Below are positions 53,649 to 62,633 of a stretch of DNA of 64,000 nucleotides, one piece after another (within the stretch, counting starts at the first letter, position 1; the number at the start of each line of letters is the position of its first letter). Both the position numbers and the translations under genes were made by a program. The notes beneath the pieces were generated by a model, which was not told the origin of the DNA, searched no databases, and worked only from the letters and a program-made list of their open reading frames with translations. Source of the stretch: Colwellia psychrerythraea (lineage in GTDB: Bacteria > Pseudomonadota > Gammaproteobacteria > Enterobacterales > Alteromonadaceae); NCBI RefSeq assembly GCF_000764225.1, contig NZ_JQED01000005.1, positions 415,390 to 479,389 of the forward strand, read 5' to 3'.

Positions 53649-53961
53649 ACTGCCCACCTAGACTGACTAACACAGATAAAAGCATCACTGCTGTAATAGC
53701 AGTAGGAAAATTTTTATTCTTGATATGGCCATGCATAAAAATAATGATAATCCAAAAAGTCATTACCAAGGCTAAAACATAAAAACAGGCAATAACCACT
53801 ATATGCCATTGCGATGCTGCGATATAAGCACCAGTTAAAAAGATAATAAAACCACCCCAAGCCAATGGCTTGTTAAGCGGTTTATTGAATAATTTTTGAT
53901 TTATTGAAGCAGAGTAACTTAATAGGCAAGCAACCCAGGTTAAAAAAAACGTCAGTTCCAT
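53638..53961 (-). CDS. Small membrane protein (DUF3325-like), iron-uptake operon
   Basis: This 107-residue protein has about three to four helices (LTFFLTWVACLLSYSAS; LAWGGFIIFLTGAYIAA; IVVIACFYVLALVMTFWIIIIF; a last VMLLSVLVSL). Its place at the head of a three-gene operon with DUF3649-like and PepSY genes is the usual DUF3325 arrangement. Family assignment is by context plus topology rather than by a firm motif. Confidence 0.65.
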   Translation of the reverse strand: MELTFFLTWVACLLSYSASINQKLFNKPLNKPLAWGGFIIFLTGAYIAASQWHIVVIACFYVLALVMTFWIIIIFMHGHIKNKNFPTAITAVMLLSVLVSLGGQYAT

Positions 53962-53980
53962 TTGATTCCACTTATACAGT

Positions 53981-54003
53981 TGTTAATCATTCGTATTAGC
54001 ATT
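53981..54003 (-). promoter_or_regulatory. Candidate Fur box before the small iron operon
   Basis: On the - strand, AATGCTAATACGAATGATTAAC lies ~25 bases before the DUF3325-like start and shares ACGAATGATT with the site at 17035-17053. It resembles a Fur operator in composition and symmetry. The rest of the gap 54004-54237 holds nothing recognised. Confidence 0.4.
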
Positions 54004-54237
54004 TGTATTTTAGTGGTTTTCTAAAAAATTAACAGCATTAATTTTGATGACAGATATTATCAAACAAAAATTCAATAATATCTGAAGGATATAGCATAGT
54101 ACGTGCTATAAAAGCCGTACCGCTTCATGATAAAACGCTTTTGCTTTGGAAAGTCTGAGAGATACATGCCAAATTTCAGGGTTCATATTGACAAGCAAAA
54201 ACAATCGAAAAACTTATCGTCTAGTACAAATTAACCA

Positions 54238-55119
54238 CTATCTTTCGCTTACTGATGCCAATAATAAACTATATAGACAGTTAGCCGCAGAGCCCGTTTT
54301 ATCAGCTTTTGGCAATGTTAGGTGTAATGGAACATGATAACGATTTGAACGCTCTACATTGAGAGTAACCAAGTCAGATTCATTTTGACTTTTGATAATA
54401 TGCTCAGGTATACGGCAATAGCCCAATCCATGTTTAACTGCTTGTAAAGCATGGTCAAAATTATCTACCGTGATACGTTGATTTGATTTCAACCACCCAA
54501 CATCCTTTGTTAAGGACTCTCCTAAATCTCGAATGACAATTTGCTTATTTACTGCCAGATCAGCCAAGCAAACTTCTGGCTTACTGGCTAACGGGTGACT
54601 TTTCATCACAACAGGTAACATATTTACAGTGCCAAAAGATTCACAAGGGTAGTTGGTTATCGGAAGCGTTATGATTGAAATATCGGCACTTTCTTGCTCT
54701 ACCATGTTAGAGGTCTTTGATAATGAAGTCTCAATAACTTTAACAGAAGTTGTGCTATTCCCCTCAAGGAAAGCAGCTAGCGGTTCATACAACCACTTTC
54801 GATCGCACAAATGATCAATGGCAATAATTATTTCTGATTCAACTCCTTGTGCTAACTGAATGCTGATCTCTTCTAAGGCTTGAGCTTGCTCTATCATCGA
54901 TTGTGCTCGCCGTAATAAAGATTTGCCATCATCTGTCAGCACAGCACGACGCCCTTCAACTTTTAACACGGGAAGACCGAGCTGATTTTCTAGTTTCTTG
55001 ATGGCATATATCAATGTGGTATGGCTTTTATTCAACGCTGTTGCCGCCGCCTGAATACTGCCAGCTTTATCTATTTCAGATAGGGTTAACCATTGGTCTA
55101 GCGTTGTCTTTAATCTCAT
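54238..55119 (-). CDS. LysR-family regulator
   Basis: This 293-residue LysR protein has HTH LTLSEIDKAGSIQAAATALNKSHTTLIYAIKKLENQLG and effector region SEIIIAIDHLCDRKWLYEPLAAFLE. The recognition helix SHTTLIYAIKKLE differs from most LysR proteins (S-H-T-T rather than S-x-P/S-A-V-S). It is divergent from the ydhR-like gene across 140 bases, its likely target. Confidence 0.88.
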   Translation of the reverse strand: MRLKTTLDQWLTLSEIDKAGSIQAAATALNKSHTTLIYAIKKLENQLGLPVLKVEGRRAVLTDDGKSLLRRAQSMIEQAQALEEISIQLAQGVESEIIIAIDHLCDRKWLYEPLAAFLEGNSTTSVKVIETSLSKTSNMVEQESADISIITLPITNYPCESFGTVNMLPVVMKSHPLASKPEVCLADLAVNKQIVIRDLGESLTKDVGWLKSNQRITVDNFDHALQAVKHGLGYCRIPEHIIKSQNESDLVTLNVERSNRYHVPLHLTLPKADKTGSAANCLYSLLLASVSER

Positions 55120-55259
55120 AGGTCTATTTATTCCACAGTTATACGCAGTTTTATGAACTTTAATGTGTAATTTTTATAGGTAACATAGCATATATCACAT
55201 AAACAAAGCGCAACATTTTGCGATGACCTTAACTAACACAACACTATTGGAGAAATACC

Positions 55260-55601
55260 ATGACAACACTATTACAGGTAGATTTCGATTTTACGGGCCC
55301 ATTTGGCAAAGAGATGTCAACCATGTTAATTGGACTAGCAGAATCTATTAATAATGAACCTGGCTTGATTTGGAAAATTTGGACTGAAAACCCAAAAGAG
55401 CAATTAGGTGGTGGAGTTTATTTGTTTGAAAGTGAAGCTTACGCTCAAGCTTATCTAACCATGCATGCTGCGCGCTTAAAAGAGATGGGAGTTAAAGAAA
55501 TAAGAGGGAATATCTTCGAAATAAACCTGCCTTTATCCACAATTAATAATGCTCCTCTCGATAATGCAGCACGAAATGAGGTAATTAAAGATGAACAATA
55601 A
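55260..55601 (+). CDS. YdhR-family putative monooxygenase
   Basis: This 113-residue ferredoxin-like-fold protein resembles YdhR: LLQVDFDFTGPFGKEM, INNEPGLIWKIWTENPKEQLGGGVYLFESEAYAQAYL and KEIRGNIFEINLPLS. YdhR-type proteins are small dimeric putative monooxygenases of unknown substrate. The stop overlaps the next gene by 11 bases. GGAGAAA precedes the ATG. Confidence 0.85.
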   Translation: MTTLLQVDFDFTGPFGKEMSTMLIGLAESINNEPGLIWKIWTENPKEQLGGGVYLFESEAYAQAYLTMHAARLKEMGVKEIRGNIFEINLPLSTINNAPLDNAARNEVIKDEQ

Positions 55602-55962
55602 AACCTTTTTAACTGTACACGGTGGGATTTATGTCGTATTTGCACTAGCACTGTTTTTTATTCCCTCTCTTGTATGGCCAATATACGGCGTGGAATTAAA
55701 CGATCAATATGCCTATTTCTTGTCACAACATACCAGTATCTTCTTAGGTGGGCTAGGTGCTATTAGCCTATTGTTAAGGGATATCGAACAAGGCTACATT
55801 GCTAAAAGGTTATTTTTGGCTTTATTCATCACAAATAGTCTGGGTGTTGCAATTACCTTATATGCAGGGTTTATAGGTATTTTTACTGGTTTTGGTTGGA
55901 GTGATCCTGCTTTTTTTACCGCTTTGTCTGTGCTCAGTTTTTATCAATTTAAAAAGCAGTAA
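55591..55962 (+). CDS. Small integral membrane protein
   Basis: This 123-residue protein has four hydrophobic helices (FLTVHGGIYVVFALALFFIPSLVW; HTSIFLGGLGAISLLL; LFLALFITNSLGVAITLYAGFIGIF; FFTALSVLSFYQF). I do not recognise a named family. It overlaps the YdhR-like gene by 11 bases, so the two are translationally coupled and probably act together under LysR control. Confidence 0.75.
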   Translation: MNNKTFLTVHGGIYVVFALALFFIPSLVWPIYGVELNDQYAYFLSQHTSIFLGGLGAISLLLRDIEQGYIAKRLFLALFITNSLGVAITLYAGFIGIFTGFGWSDPAFFTALSVLSFYQFKKQ

Positions 55963-56277
55963 TACAAAACCCTACCTTTTATAAATTATGAACTCTTTTT
56001 ATAAAAAGCATCATATAAAGTAGGTACTACATACCGCACTGTAAATGAAATATAAATAGGCCTTCTTTAATATTACTAAGTAAAATCAACTGGTTGATGA
56101 GTTTTTTTATGTCAGAGTAATTTACACCCTGCATATATTTCTATAGTTTTGCGCCTCTATTCTGTTGAAAAAATTGCATTTTTTAAAACTGGTACGATTA
56201 GTGCTTTAATCAATATAAAAATATTATAATTAATATTTGCGCTCGTATTTATTTAAAACTTATTAAAGAGATTCAAT
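55963..56277. other. Intergenic region with no recognised gene
   Basis: These 315 very AT-rich bases lie before the PEP-CTERM gene. They contain no supported frame, no strong hairpin and no clear operator. They must hold the promoter of the downstream gene. Confidence 0.5.
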
Positions 56278-56955
56278 ATGAACATAAAACTTCTCCCGCT
56301 TTTAGTATTCACAGCGACTCTTGCTTTGCTAACGCCTACGGCTAATGCAAGTTTGATTCTTGGCACTGGTACGTCAGCATTAGTTGGTGGCGATTTAACT
56401 GACCCTGAAAATGATGGTTTAGTTAATTCTAACGTCAACTATGATGCAACATTTCGCTCAAGTGTAGAGCCAGGATTTGGCGGTGGTGAATTTGCCTTTA
56501 ATGTCTTTGATAACACATTAACAAGTCGCAATGGTAAATGGTGTTGTAATGGTGGCAATGTTTGGGTCGAAGCTGACTTTGGCACTGACCGTTATATACT
56601 GGATATGTTCACACTGTCTTCAGCAAATGATGTACCTAATAGAGATTCAGATCAATGGAGAATCTTAGGCTCAAACGATGGTATTAATTACACTGCACTT
56701 TTTTCATATGATGTAGCTGGTCAGTCTATTTGGGGAGCAGATCGTTTTGAAGTAGTGCAATTTTCTAATAACGATGACTATAACGTTAATACCGCTTATA
56801 GCATCTTCCGTTACCAATCAACTTCAGTTGTTGCTGGTTCAATGCATCAATTAGGTGAAATTGAGTTTTTTGGTACTAAGATCCCAGAGCCTTCAACCAT
56901 CGCTATTTTTGCCCTAGCTCTTATTGGTTTAGCATCGCGTCAACTTAAAAAATAA
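56278..56955 (+). CDS. PEP-CTERM sorting-domain protein
   Basis: This 225-residue exported protein has signal peptide MNIKLLPLLVFTATLALLTPTANA. The body looks like a discoidin or F5/8C-type beta-sandwich (GGGEFAFNVFDNTLTSRNGKWCCNGGNVWVEADFG ... DQWRILGSNDGINYTALF), suggesting carbohydrate or surface binding. It ends with a PEP-CTERM tag: IPEPST, a hydrophobic helix IAIFALALIGLA and basic RQLKK. This implies an exosortase (EpsH type) elsewhere in the genome, since none is in the window. A terminator follows. Confidence 0.9.
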   Translation: MNIKLLPLLVFTATLALLTPTANASLILGTGTSALVGGDLTDPENDGLVNSNVNYDATFRSSVEPGFGGGEFAFNVFDNTLTSRNGKWCCNGGNVWVEADFGTDRYILDMFTLSSANDVPNRDSDQWRILGSNDGINYTALFSYDVAGQSIWGADRFEVVQFSNNDDYNVNTAYSIFRYQSTSVVAGSMHQLGEIEFFGTKIPEPSTIAIFALALIGLASRQLKK

Positions 56956-56983
56956 TGTTGAGTACTAAACCGATATAAACTAT

Positions 56984-57017
56984 AAAAAACACTGATTGTA
57001 ATGGTCAGTGTTTTTTT
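56984..57017 (+). terminator. Terminator after the PEP-CTERM gene
   Basis: AAAAACACTGA pairs with TCAGTGTTTTT around a 9-base loop and is followed by more T residues. It starts ~30 bases after the stop codon. The following 57018-57486 is AT-rich and holds only a 78-codon frame at 57033 that I do not believe, plus the promoter for the next gene. Confidence 0.88.
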
Positions 57018-57486
57018 CATAAAGGTTAGCCCTTGATAAACGGTAGTAAATATCCTCTATACAGTGTATTCCCATTGTTACATTTTCTGAAGCCAACCCT
57101 TACCAATAATTCAGCCAGGTTAAACTCTGCTCTCAACATCGTTTACTATATTAACGAAGCACTTATAAACAAGATCTCTTCCTTAAAAGATGAAAGACGC
57201 TGTTCAATAAAGTCAGTCGCTTTTTTCTCCCACGATTCAACTGTCCGCTATTATTTTTACAAAAATTGACAAGAATTAGTTTCAATATTTTTACTTGGTT
57301 GACGTAAGATAATGAAAAGATTAAGGTCTTATTAGATAAGGTAGCAAATATTTAAGATTATCCCATTCGATATCGGCCATAAATATTAACTAAGCATAAT
57401 AAGCTAATAGATAATGTTCAGCTTCAGAAAGGGTTCGTAATGTATTTCAACTCTACCATTAGAACAACAAAATAGTTAAGTGACTA

Positions 57487-59676
57487 ATGCCGTACATATC
57501 TGCTAAAACGAATTTATTCCAAAATTATAACCAATACTTCTTAGCACTTTTTTTTGGCGCTATTGGAGCATTAGTCAACTTATACCCAATAGAATTAGCC
57601 TATAGTATCGCACTCATTTTGGGTAACACCGCCTATATTCTTGCTGCTTCTTTTCTACGTCCAAGTTTGACATTACTTTGCGCACTCATCAGCGTAATTC
57701 CGCTGTATTTCTATTGGGGTCACCCATATGGTTTCCTTACTTTTGGCCTTGAAGCTTGGTTTATTTCAATGCTGCGAGCAAGAGGTTGGTATGTTCTCAC
57801 TGCTGATTTACTTTATTGGCTACTCATTGGCATGCCGCTAACAACGGTGCTTATTTGGGTCAATATGGAGCCTACGCAAACTTTCATGCTCTTTAGCGTA
57901 TTAAAACAAGCTATCAATGCGATGCTATATACTTCCTTGGCCTGTATTTTATTATTTACCTTTAATGATTATTTTCAATCAATAAAGTCAAATCAGCCAC
58001 CTTTAGTAAAAAGCTTACCCAAATGGCTTTTGTATTCGTTTTGGAGTATTTCCTCTTTCTTTGTTATATGTGTGTCATTAGGGCTCAGTACCAGCTTAGG
58101 TGACTTTCAGAAGACCCAACTGGAAAAAGAGTTAGAAATAAACAATAACTATATTTCTCATATTGGCAATAGTTATTTAAATGAACATAAGCAGGCGATC
58201 GAAAGTATTGCATTCCAACTTTCCAGCATAACTGAAGCGGCTGAAAGGCAAAAAGCACTTTCAAAGTTTCATCATTTATACCCTGGCTTTTTGACAATGC
58301 TTACCGCCTCCAAACAAGGGGATATTGAACTAGCATCACCTAATTCCATTATGGAAAAATTAGCGATTAAGCAACTTTCAGTGGTCGACCGTCCTTACTT
58401 TATTCATGCTATGCAAGAACAGAAATTATTTGTCTCTTCTGTTTTTCTTGGAAGAGGCTTTGGCAATGATCCCATTGTGGCTATCAGCGCGCCAATTTAT
58501 GCTAACAATGAGACCCAGACACCTTCAGGAATAGTTGAAGGTTCATTGAATTTAGGAAAATTCGGACTTTATGACAAAATCGGTTTTGATGATAAACAAA
58601 TTAAAACCATTGTGACTGATCAAAATAACCGAATTATTTATGCATCGGGAAGCCTAGGATTAGAAATATTATCAGGGCTTACCTACCAAAATCACGCCTC
58701 GAAAAGCTCGCCCTATTTAATCAGCTTAAAATTAAAAGGTAATGAAGGTGCAATGTTCATTCATAAGAAAACGCAATTAATGAACAACTGGAAAATTCAT
58801 TCTCTGATAGAGCATGAATTTTCTTTAAAAATGACAGAAAACATGTATTTAGTCATGTCGCTCACACTTTTTATTACCTTACTAACAGCCAGTTTTTTTG
58901 CAAAAAGATTCGCCATTCATTTAAGTCGACCGCTGGCATTCGTTATGGGTGAGTTATCTAAAGGCAAAAAGACTATCGCTTTTAGGGATATTCCTTACGA
59001 AACTCCTACAGAAATTCAAAAGCTGTATCAAGAATTGAAACTCAACCGTCTAGCACTGATTAAAAATCAAAAAGAACTACAAGATCAGGTGCTCGAAAGA
59101 ACGAAAGAGCTTAACCAAGCAAATCGTAAATTAACAGAACAAGCCAATACCGACACATTAACAAAGCTTTATAACCGACGATATTTTGAAGAAAATTTTA
59201 AAGTAATGCAGTCCATTTTTTCTCGAAATAATTCGAGTGTAATGTATGCAATAGTTGATTTAGATTTCTTCAAGAAAATTAATGATACCCATGGTCACTT
59301 GTTTGGTGACTATTGTTTGGTTACCGTGGCAAGCATGTTGAAGACATTTTTCAATCGCGATTCTGATCTTGTTGCTCGCTTTGGCGGGGAAGAGTTTGTC
59401 GTTGTTTCCCAATGCGATAATGTTGAAATACTGCGATCACGCATGAATAAATTTCTACAGAAAGTTGCTGATCATCAATTTCAGTATGAGGGTAAAGGAC
59501 CTGTATCATTAACCATTTCAGTTGGCATAGCGGTTGGTAAAGCCAGTTATTCTGATTTAGGAGAGGATTGGTTCTCACTTGCTGATGAGTGTCTTTACGA
59601 GGCTAAAGGTAATGGTCGAAATCAAATAAAAATAACCGTGATTGAAAGTGCACTTAACATTAGCGCTAGCGTTTAG
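57487..59676 (+). CDS. Membrane diguanylate cyclase (GGDEF)
   Basis: This 729-residue protein has an N-terminal multi-helix membrane sensor (about residues 15-160, MASE-like), a TM at about 178-200 and a periplasmic Cache-like region (~215-445; LEKELEINNNYISHIGNSYL ... VDRPYFIHAMQEQKLFVS). A further TM (~455-475) and a coiled coil lead to a GGDEF domain (~550-720) with DTLTKLYNRRYFEENF and the active site GGEEF near residue 635. An inhibitory I-site R-D-S-D precedes GGEEF by five residues, so product inhibition is likely. It should synthesise cyclic di-GMP. No EAL domain is present. Confidence 0.93.
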   Translation: MPYISAKTNLFQNYNQYFLALFFGAIGALVNLYPIELAYSIALILGNTAYILAASFLRPSLTLLCALISVIPLYFYWGHPYGFLTFGLEAWFISMLRARGWYVLTADLLYWLLIGMPLTTVLIWVNMEPTQTFMLFSVLKQAINAMLYTSLACILLFTFNDYFQSIKSNQPPLVKSLPKWLLYSFWSISSFFVICVSLGLSTSLGDFQKTQLEKELEINNNYISHIGNSYLNEHKQAIESIAFQLSSITEAAERQKALSKFHHLYPGFLTMLTASKQGDIELASPNSIMEKLAIKQLSVVDRPYFIHAMQEQKLFVSSVFLGRGFGNDPIVAISAPIYANNETQTPSGIVEGSLNLGKFGLYDKIGFDDKQIKTIVTDQNNRIIYASGSLGLEILSGLTYQNHASKSSPYLISLKLKGNEGAMFIHKKTQLMNNWKIHSLIEHEFSLKMTENMYLVMSLTLFITLLTASFFAKRFAIHLSRPLAFVMGELSKGKKTIAFRDIPYETPTEIQKLYQELKLNRLALIKNQKELQDQVLERTKELNQANRKLTEQANTDTLTKLYNRRYFEENFKVMQSIFSRNNSSVMYAIVDLDFFKKINDTHGHLFGDYCLVTVASMLKTFFNRDSDLVARFGGEEFVVVSQCDNVEILRSRMNKFLQKVADHQFQYEGKGPVSLTISVGIAVGKASYSDLGEDWFSLADECLYEAKGNGRNQIKITVIESALNISASV

Positions 59677-59680
59677 CACG

Positions 59681-59715
59681 AAAAAAGCGACTACTCTATG
59701 AGTAAGTCGCTTTTT
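59681..59715. terminator. Bidirectional terminator between the cyclase and glmS
   Basis: AAAAAGCGACT-ACTC pairs with GAGT-A-AGTCGCTTTTT, with A and T runs outside the stem. It lies 5 bases after the cyclase stop and 32 bases after the convergent glmS stop. Confidence 0.88.
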
Positions 59716-59746
59716 CATTTGAAGGTTGTTTTCTTGTCGTAGTTAT

Positions 59747-61579
59747 TTATTCAACAGTCACTGATTTTGCTAAGTTACGCGGTTGATCAACGTCAGTACC
59801 TTTGATAATAGCTACATAGTAAGAAAGCAACTGTAACGGCAAGGTATAGACGATTGGTGCGATGATATCGTCACACACAGGCACATCAATCACCTTCATA
59901 GTGTCATCACTCGAAAAGTTAGCATCATTATCAGCAAAGACATACATTAAACCGCCACGGGCACGTACTTCTTCAACATTAGATTTAAGCTTCTCAATTA
60001 AATCATTTTTTGGCGCAACAACTATAACCGGCATTTCTGCATCAATAAGTGCTAATGGCCCATGTTTAAGTTCGCCCGCTGCATAAGCTTCTGCATGAAT
60101 ATAAGAAATCTCTTTCAGCTTCAATGCACCTTCCATTGCGATAGGATATTGATCACCACGGCCTAAAAAGAGTGCATGGTGTTTATCAGCAAAGTCTTCT
60201 GCTAAATCTTCAATTGAAGAGGCAAGCGCTAATACTTCATCTAATTTTGCTGGCAACGACATTAATGACTGAGTAATCTCAGCTTGCTTTTTATCAGACA
60301 TACCGTGATGCTGCCCAATAGCTAGGGTCATCATTAATAAACCAACCAGCTGAGTAGTAAAAGCTTTGGTTGATGCTACGCCAATTTCAGCGCCCGCTCT
60401 GGTCATAAAAGCAAGATCAGATTCACGTACTAAAGATGAACCAGGCACATTACAAATGACTAAACTAGACTGATAACCTATTTCTTTTGCTAAACGTAAC
60501 GCAGCTAACGTATCAGCTGTTTCGCCAGATTGAGAAATAGTCACCAATAAAGAGTTTTTAGGGACAAATGATTTACGGTATCTAAACTCACTAGCAATTT
60601 CAATATTACACGAAACACCAGCAAGCTCTTCTAACCAGTATCTTGCAACCATGCCAGAGTGGTAACTAGTGCCACAGGCAATAATTTGTACATGCTCTAC
60701 ATTTTTGAATATCTCATCAGCACCTTCGCCAAACGTATTGATATCTAGCATACCTCCAACTAAACGACCTTCTAAGGAATTACGGATAGCGGTAGGTTGT
60801 TCATAGGTTTCTTTTAACATGTAGTGACGATACTCACCTTTATCGCCACTGTCGTGCGATACGTTAGCTTCTTTCGCTTCACGTTCAACTGGCTCGCCAT
60901 GAGTATCAAAAATACTGACGTTAAAGCGACTGATTTGCGCAACATCGCCCTCTTCAAGATAAGAGAATTTACGTGTTACTGGGAGTAAGGCCATAATGTC
61001 TGAAGCAATGAAGTTTTCGCCTAAACCATAGCCAATAACTAATGGACTGCCAGAGCGTGCAACAATAATGTTGTCTTGATCGCGACTATCCATCACTACG
61101 GTACCGTATGCGCCCTCAAGCTGTTTAACGGTTTTTTGTACTGCTGCTAATAAAGTATCACTGGTTTTTAATTCATGATGAACTAGGTGTGTAATAACTT
61201 CAGTATCTGTTTGCGATAAAAATTCATACCCTAAACCTTGCAACTGACTACGCAAGCTTTGATGATTTTCAATAATGCCGTTATGTACTACAGCAATAGT
61301 ATTATTTGAAACATGTGGGTGAGCATTCACTTCACTTGGAATGCCATGTGTAGCCCAACGAGTGTGCGCTATACCCGTACCACCAGTGACAGGCTGTTGC
61401 TCTAATGCCTGAGCTAGTTCTTGTACTTTACCTAAACGTTTTGTGGCTTGTAATTCGTTATTATTATTGATCACTGCAACACCGGCAGAATCATAACCGC
61501 GATATTCTAATCGCTTTAAACCTTCGACTAAAATATCTGCTACATCGCGTTGAGCTACTGCACCGACTATACCGCACAT
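59747..61579 (-). CDS. glmS: Glutamine-fructose-6-phosphate aminotransferase
   Basis: This 610-residue, full-length GlmS makes glucosamine-6-phosphate for cell-wall precursors. The N-terminal nucleophile is Cys2 ([17 protein letters not shown]), with [18 protein letters not shown] and HNGIIEN. Two SIS domains follow ([51 protein letters not shown]), and the C-terminus [11 protein letters not shown] is conserved. It lies downstream of a DeoR gene and glmU, the normal order in this group. Confidence 0.97.
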   Translation of the reverse strand: MCGIVGAVAQRDVADILVEGLKRLEYRGYDSAGVAVINNNNELQATKRLGKVQELAQALEQQPVTGGTGIAHTRWATHGIPSEVNAHPHVSNNTIAVVHNGIIENHQSLRSQLQGLGYEFLSQTDTEVITHLVHHELKTSDTLLAAVQKTVKQLEGAYGTVVMDSRDQDNIIVARSGSPLVIGYGLGENFIASDIMALLPVTRKFSYLEEGDVAQISRFNVSIFDTHGEPVEREAKEANVSHDSGDKGEYRHYMLKETYEQPTAIRNSLEGRLVGGMLDINTFGEGADEIFKNVEHVQIIACGTSYHSGMVARYWLEELAGVSCNIEIASEFRYRKSFVPKNSLLVTISQSGETADTLAALRLAKEIGYQSSLVICNVPGSSLVRESDLAFMTRAGAEIGVASTKAFTTQLVGLLMMTLAIGQHHGMSDKKQAEITQSLMSLPAKLDEVLALASSIEDLAEDFADKHHALFLGRGDQYPIAMEGALKLKEISYIHAEAYAAGELKHGPLALIDAEMPVIVVAPKNDLIEKLKSNVEEVRARGGLMYVFADNDANFSSDDTMKVIDVPVCDDIIAPIVYTLPLQLLSYYVAIIKGTDVDQPRNLAKSVTVE

Positions 61580-61660
61580 AATTTTGATTCCTTTTTCATT
61601 TCTACATATTTAATATTTTTGAACTGGGTTAACATCATTATTTTAAATAAATTAGCTAAG

Positions 61661-62425
61661 TTAACCTTTGGCGATTAGTAATTTTACGCCTTGCTCAGTT
61701 AGGGCTGTTCGCATTTCTTCAGAAAGACCATCATCGGTGATCACTGTCTGAATTTGCTGCCAGTTTAGTTCTAAATTAGGTATTTTCTTTGTTATTTTCG
61801 CTGATTCAACCATCACAATCACTTCGCGAGCGACTTCTGCCATGACACGACTCAAACCAATTAGTTCATTAAATGTAGTCGTTCCACGCTTAATGTCTAT
61901 ACCATCAGCACCGATAAACAGTTGGTCAAAATCATACGACCTTAAAACTTGTTCTGCAACTTGTCCCTGAAAAGCTTCAGAGTTAGCATCCCAAGTCCCA
62001 CCAGTCATCAATAAGGTAGGTTCATTTTCTAATGCATGAATTTCATTAGCAATACTAAGGGCATTAGTCATCACCACTAAACCTTTCTTATTTGCTAACT
62101 CGCTTACTAAAGCAGACGTCGTTTGGCCACTATCAATAATAATACGATTGTGATCTCGAATAAGCGTGGCTGCTTTTTTCGCAATATGTAACTTTTGTTG
62201 AGATAGTTGATCTGCTTTTGCTTCAGTTATTTCACTGGGCAAGGCAACCGCACCACCATAACGTCTTAATAACAAACCACTGGTTTCAAGAGCTGCAAGG
62301 TCTTTTCTAATGGTGACTTCTGATGTATCAAATTGCTTGGCTAAGCTATCAACACTGACTTCGCCCTGTGCATTTAAGTCTGCAATTATATTATGACGAC
62401 GTTGTTGTGTATTTCGTTTCGACAT
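61661..62425 (-). CDS. DeoR-family regulator
   Basis: This 254-residue DeoR protein has HTH RRHNIIADLNAQGEVSVDSLAKQFDTSEVTIRKDLAALE and the sugar-phosphate-sensing domain with RRYGGAVAL, DSGQTTSAL, MTNALSIANEI, LMTGGTW and FIGADGID. It sits between glmU and glmS on the same strand; by position it probably responds to an amino-sugar phosphate and controls glmS, but the effector is inferred. Confidence 0.9.
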   Translation of the reverse strand: MSKRNTQQRRHNIIADLNAQGEVSVDSLAKQFDTSEVTIRKDLAALETSGLLLRRYGGAVALPSEITEAKADQLSQQKLHIAKKAATLIRDHNRIIIDSGQTTSALVSELANKKGLVVMTNALSIANEIHALENEPTLLMTGGTWDANSEAFQGQVAEQVLRSYDFDQLFIGADGIDIKRGTTTFNELIGLSRVMAEVAREVIVMVESAKITKKIPNLELNWQQIQTVITDDGLSEEMRTALTEQGVKLLIAKG

Positions 62426-62580
62426 AGGATTTTATAGTTTACTTATCTGATTAAATTATCTCGAATAGTTTCGAGTTGCGTAACTTAGTTTCGCTATGGG
62501 CCGTATTATGTTTCATACCGAAAGATATTGCAATTTTTAGTTCGCTTTTCATAATAATTTACGCATAAAATTTAGACATT

Positions 62581-62606
62581 AAAAAAGCGCTATAAAAATA
62601 GCGCCT
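62581..62606 (-). terminator. Terminator after glmU
   Basis: On the - strand, GGCGCTAT, loop TTTT, ATAGCGCT followed by TTTTTA. It lies 28 bases after the glmU stop. Confidence 0.9.
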
Positions 62607-62633
62607 TCAATAAAGCAATTTTTTCTCAGATAA

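Noticed and set aside
57033..57269. 78-codon + strand frame after the PEP-CTERM terminator
   Set aside because: No convincing ribosome site, unusual composition and no recognisable motif; treated as chance.
61580..61660. glmS ribozyme-type leader
   Set aside because: The glmS leader is only ~80 bases and lacks the conserved ribozyme core; the element is typical of Gram-positive bacteria.
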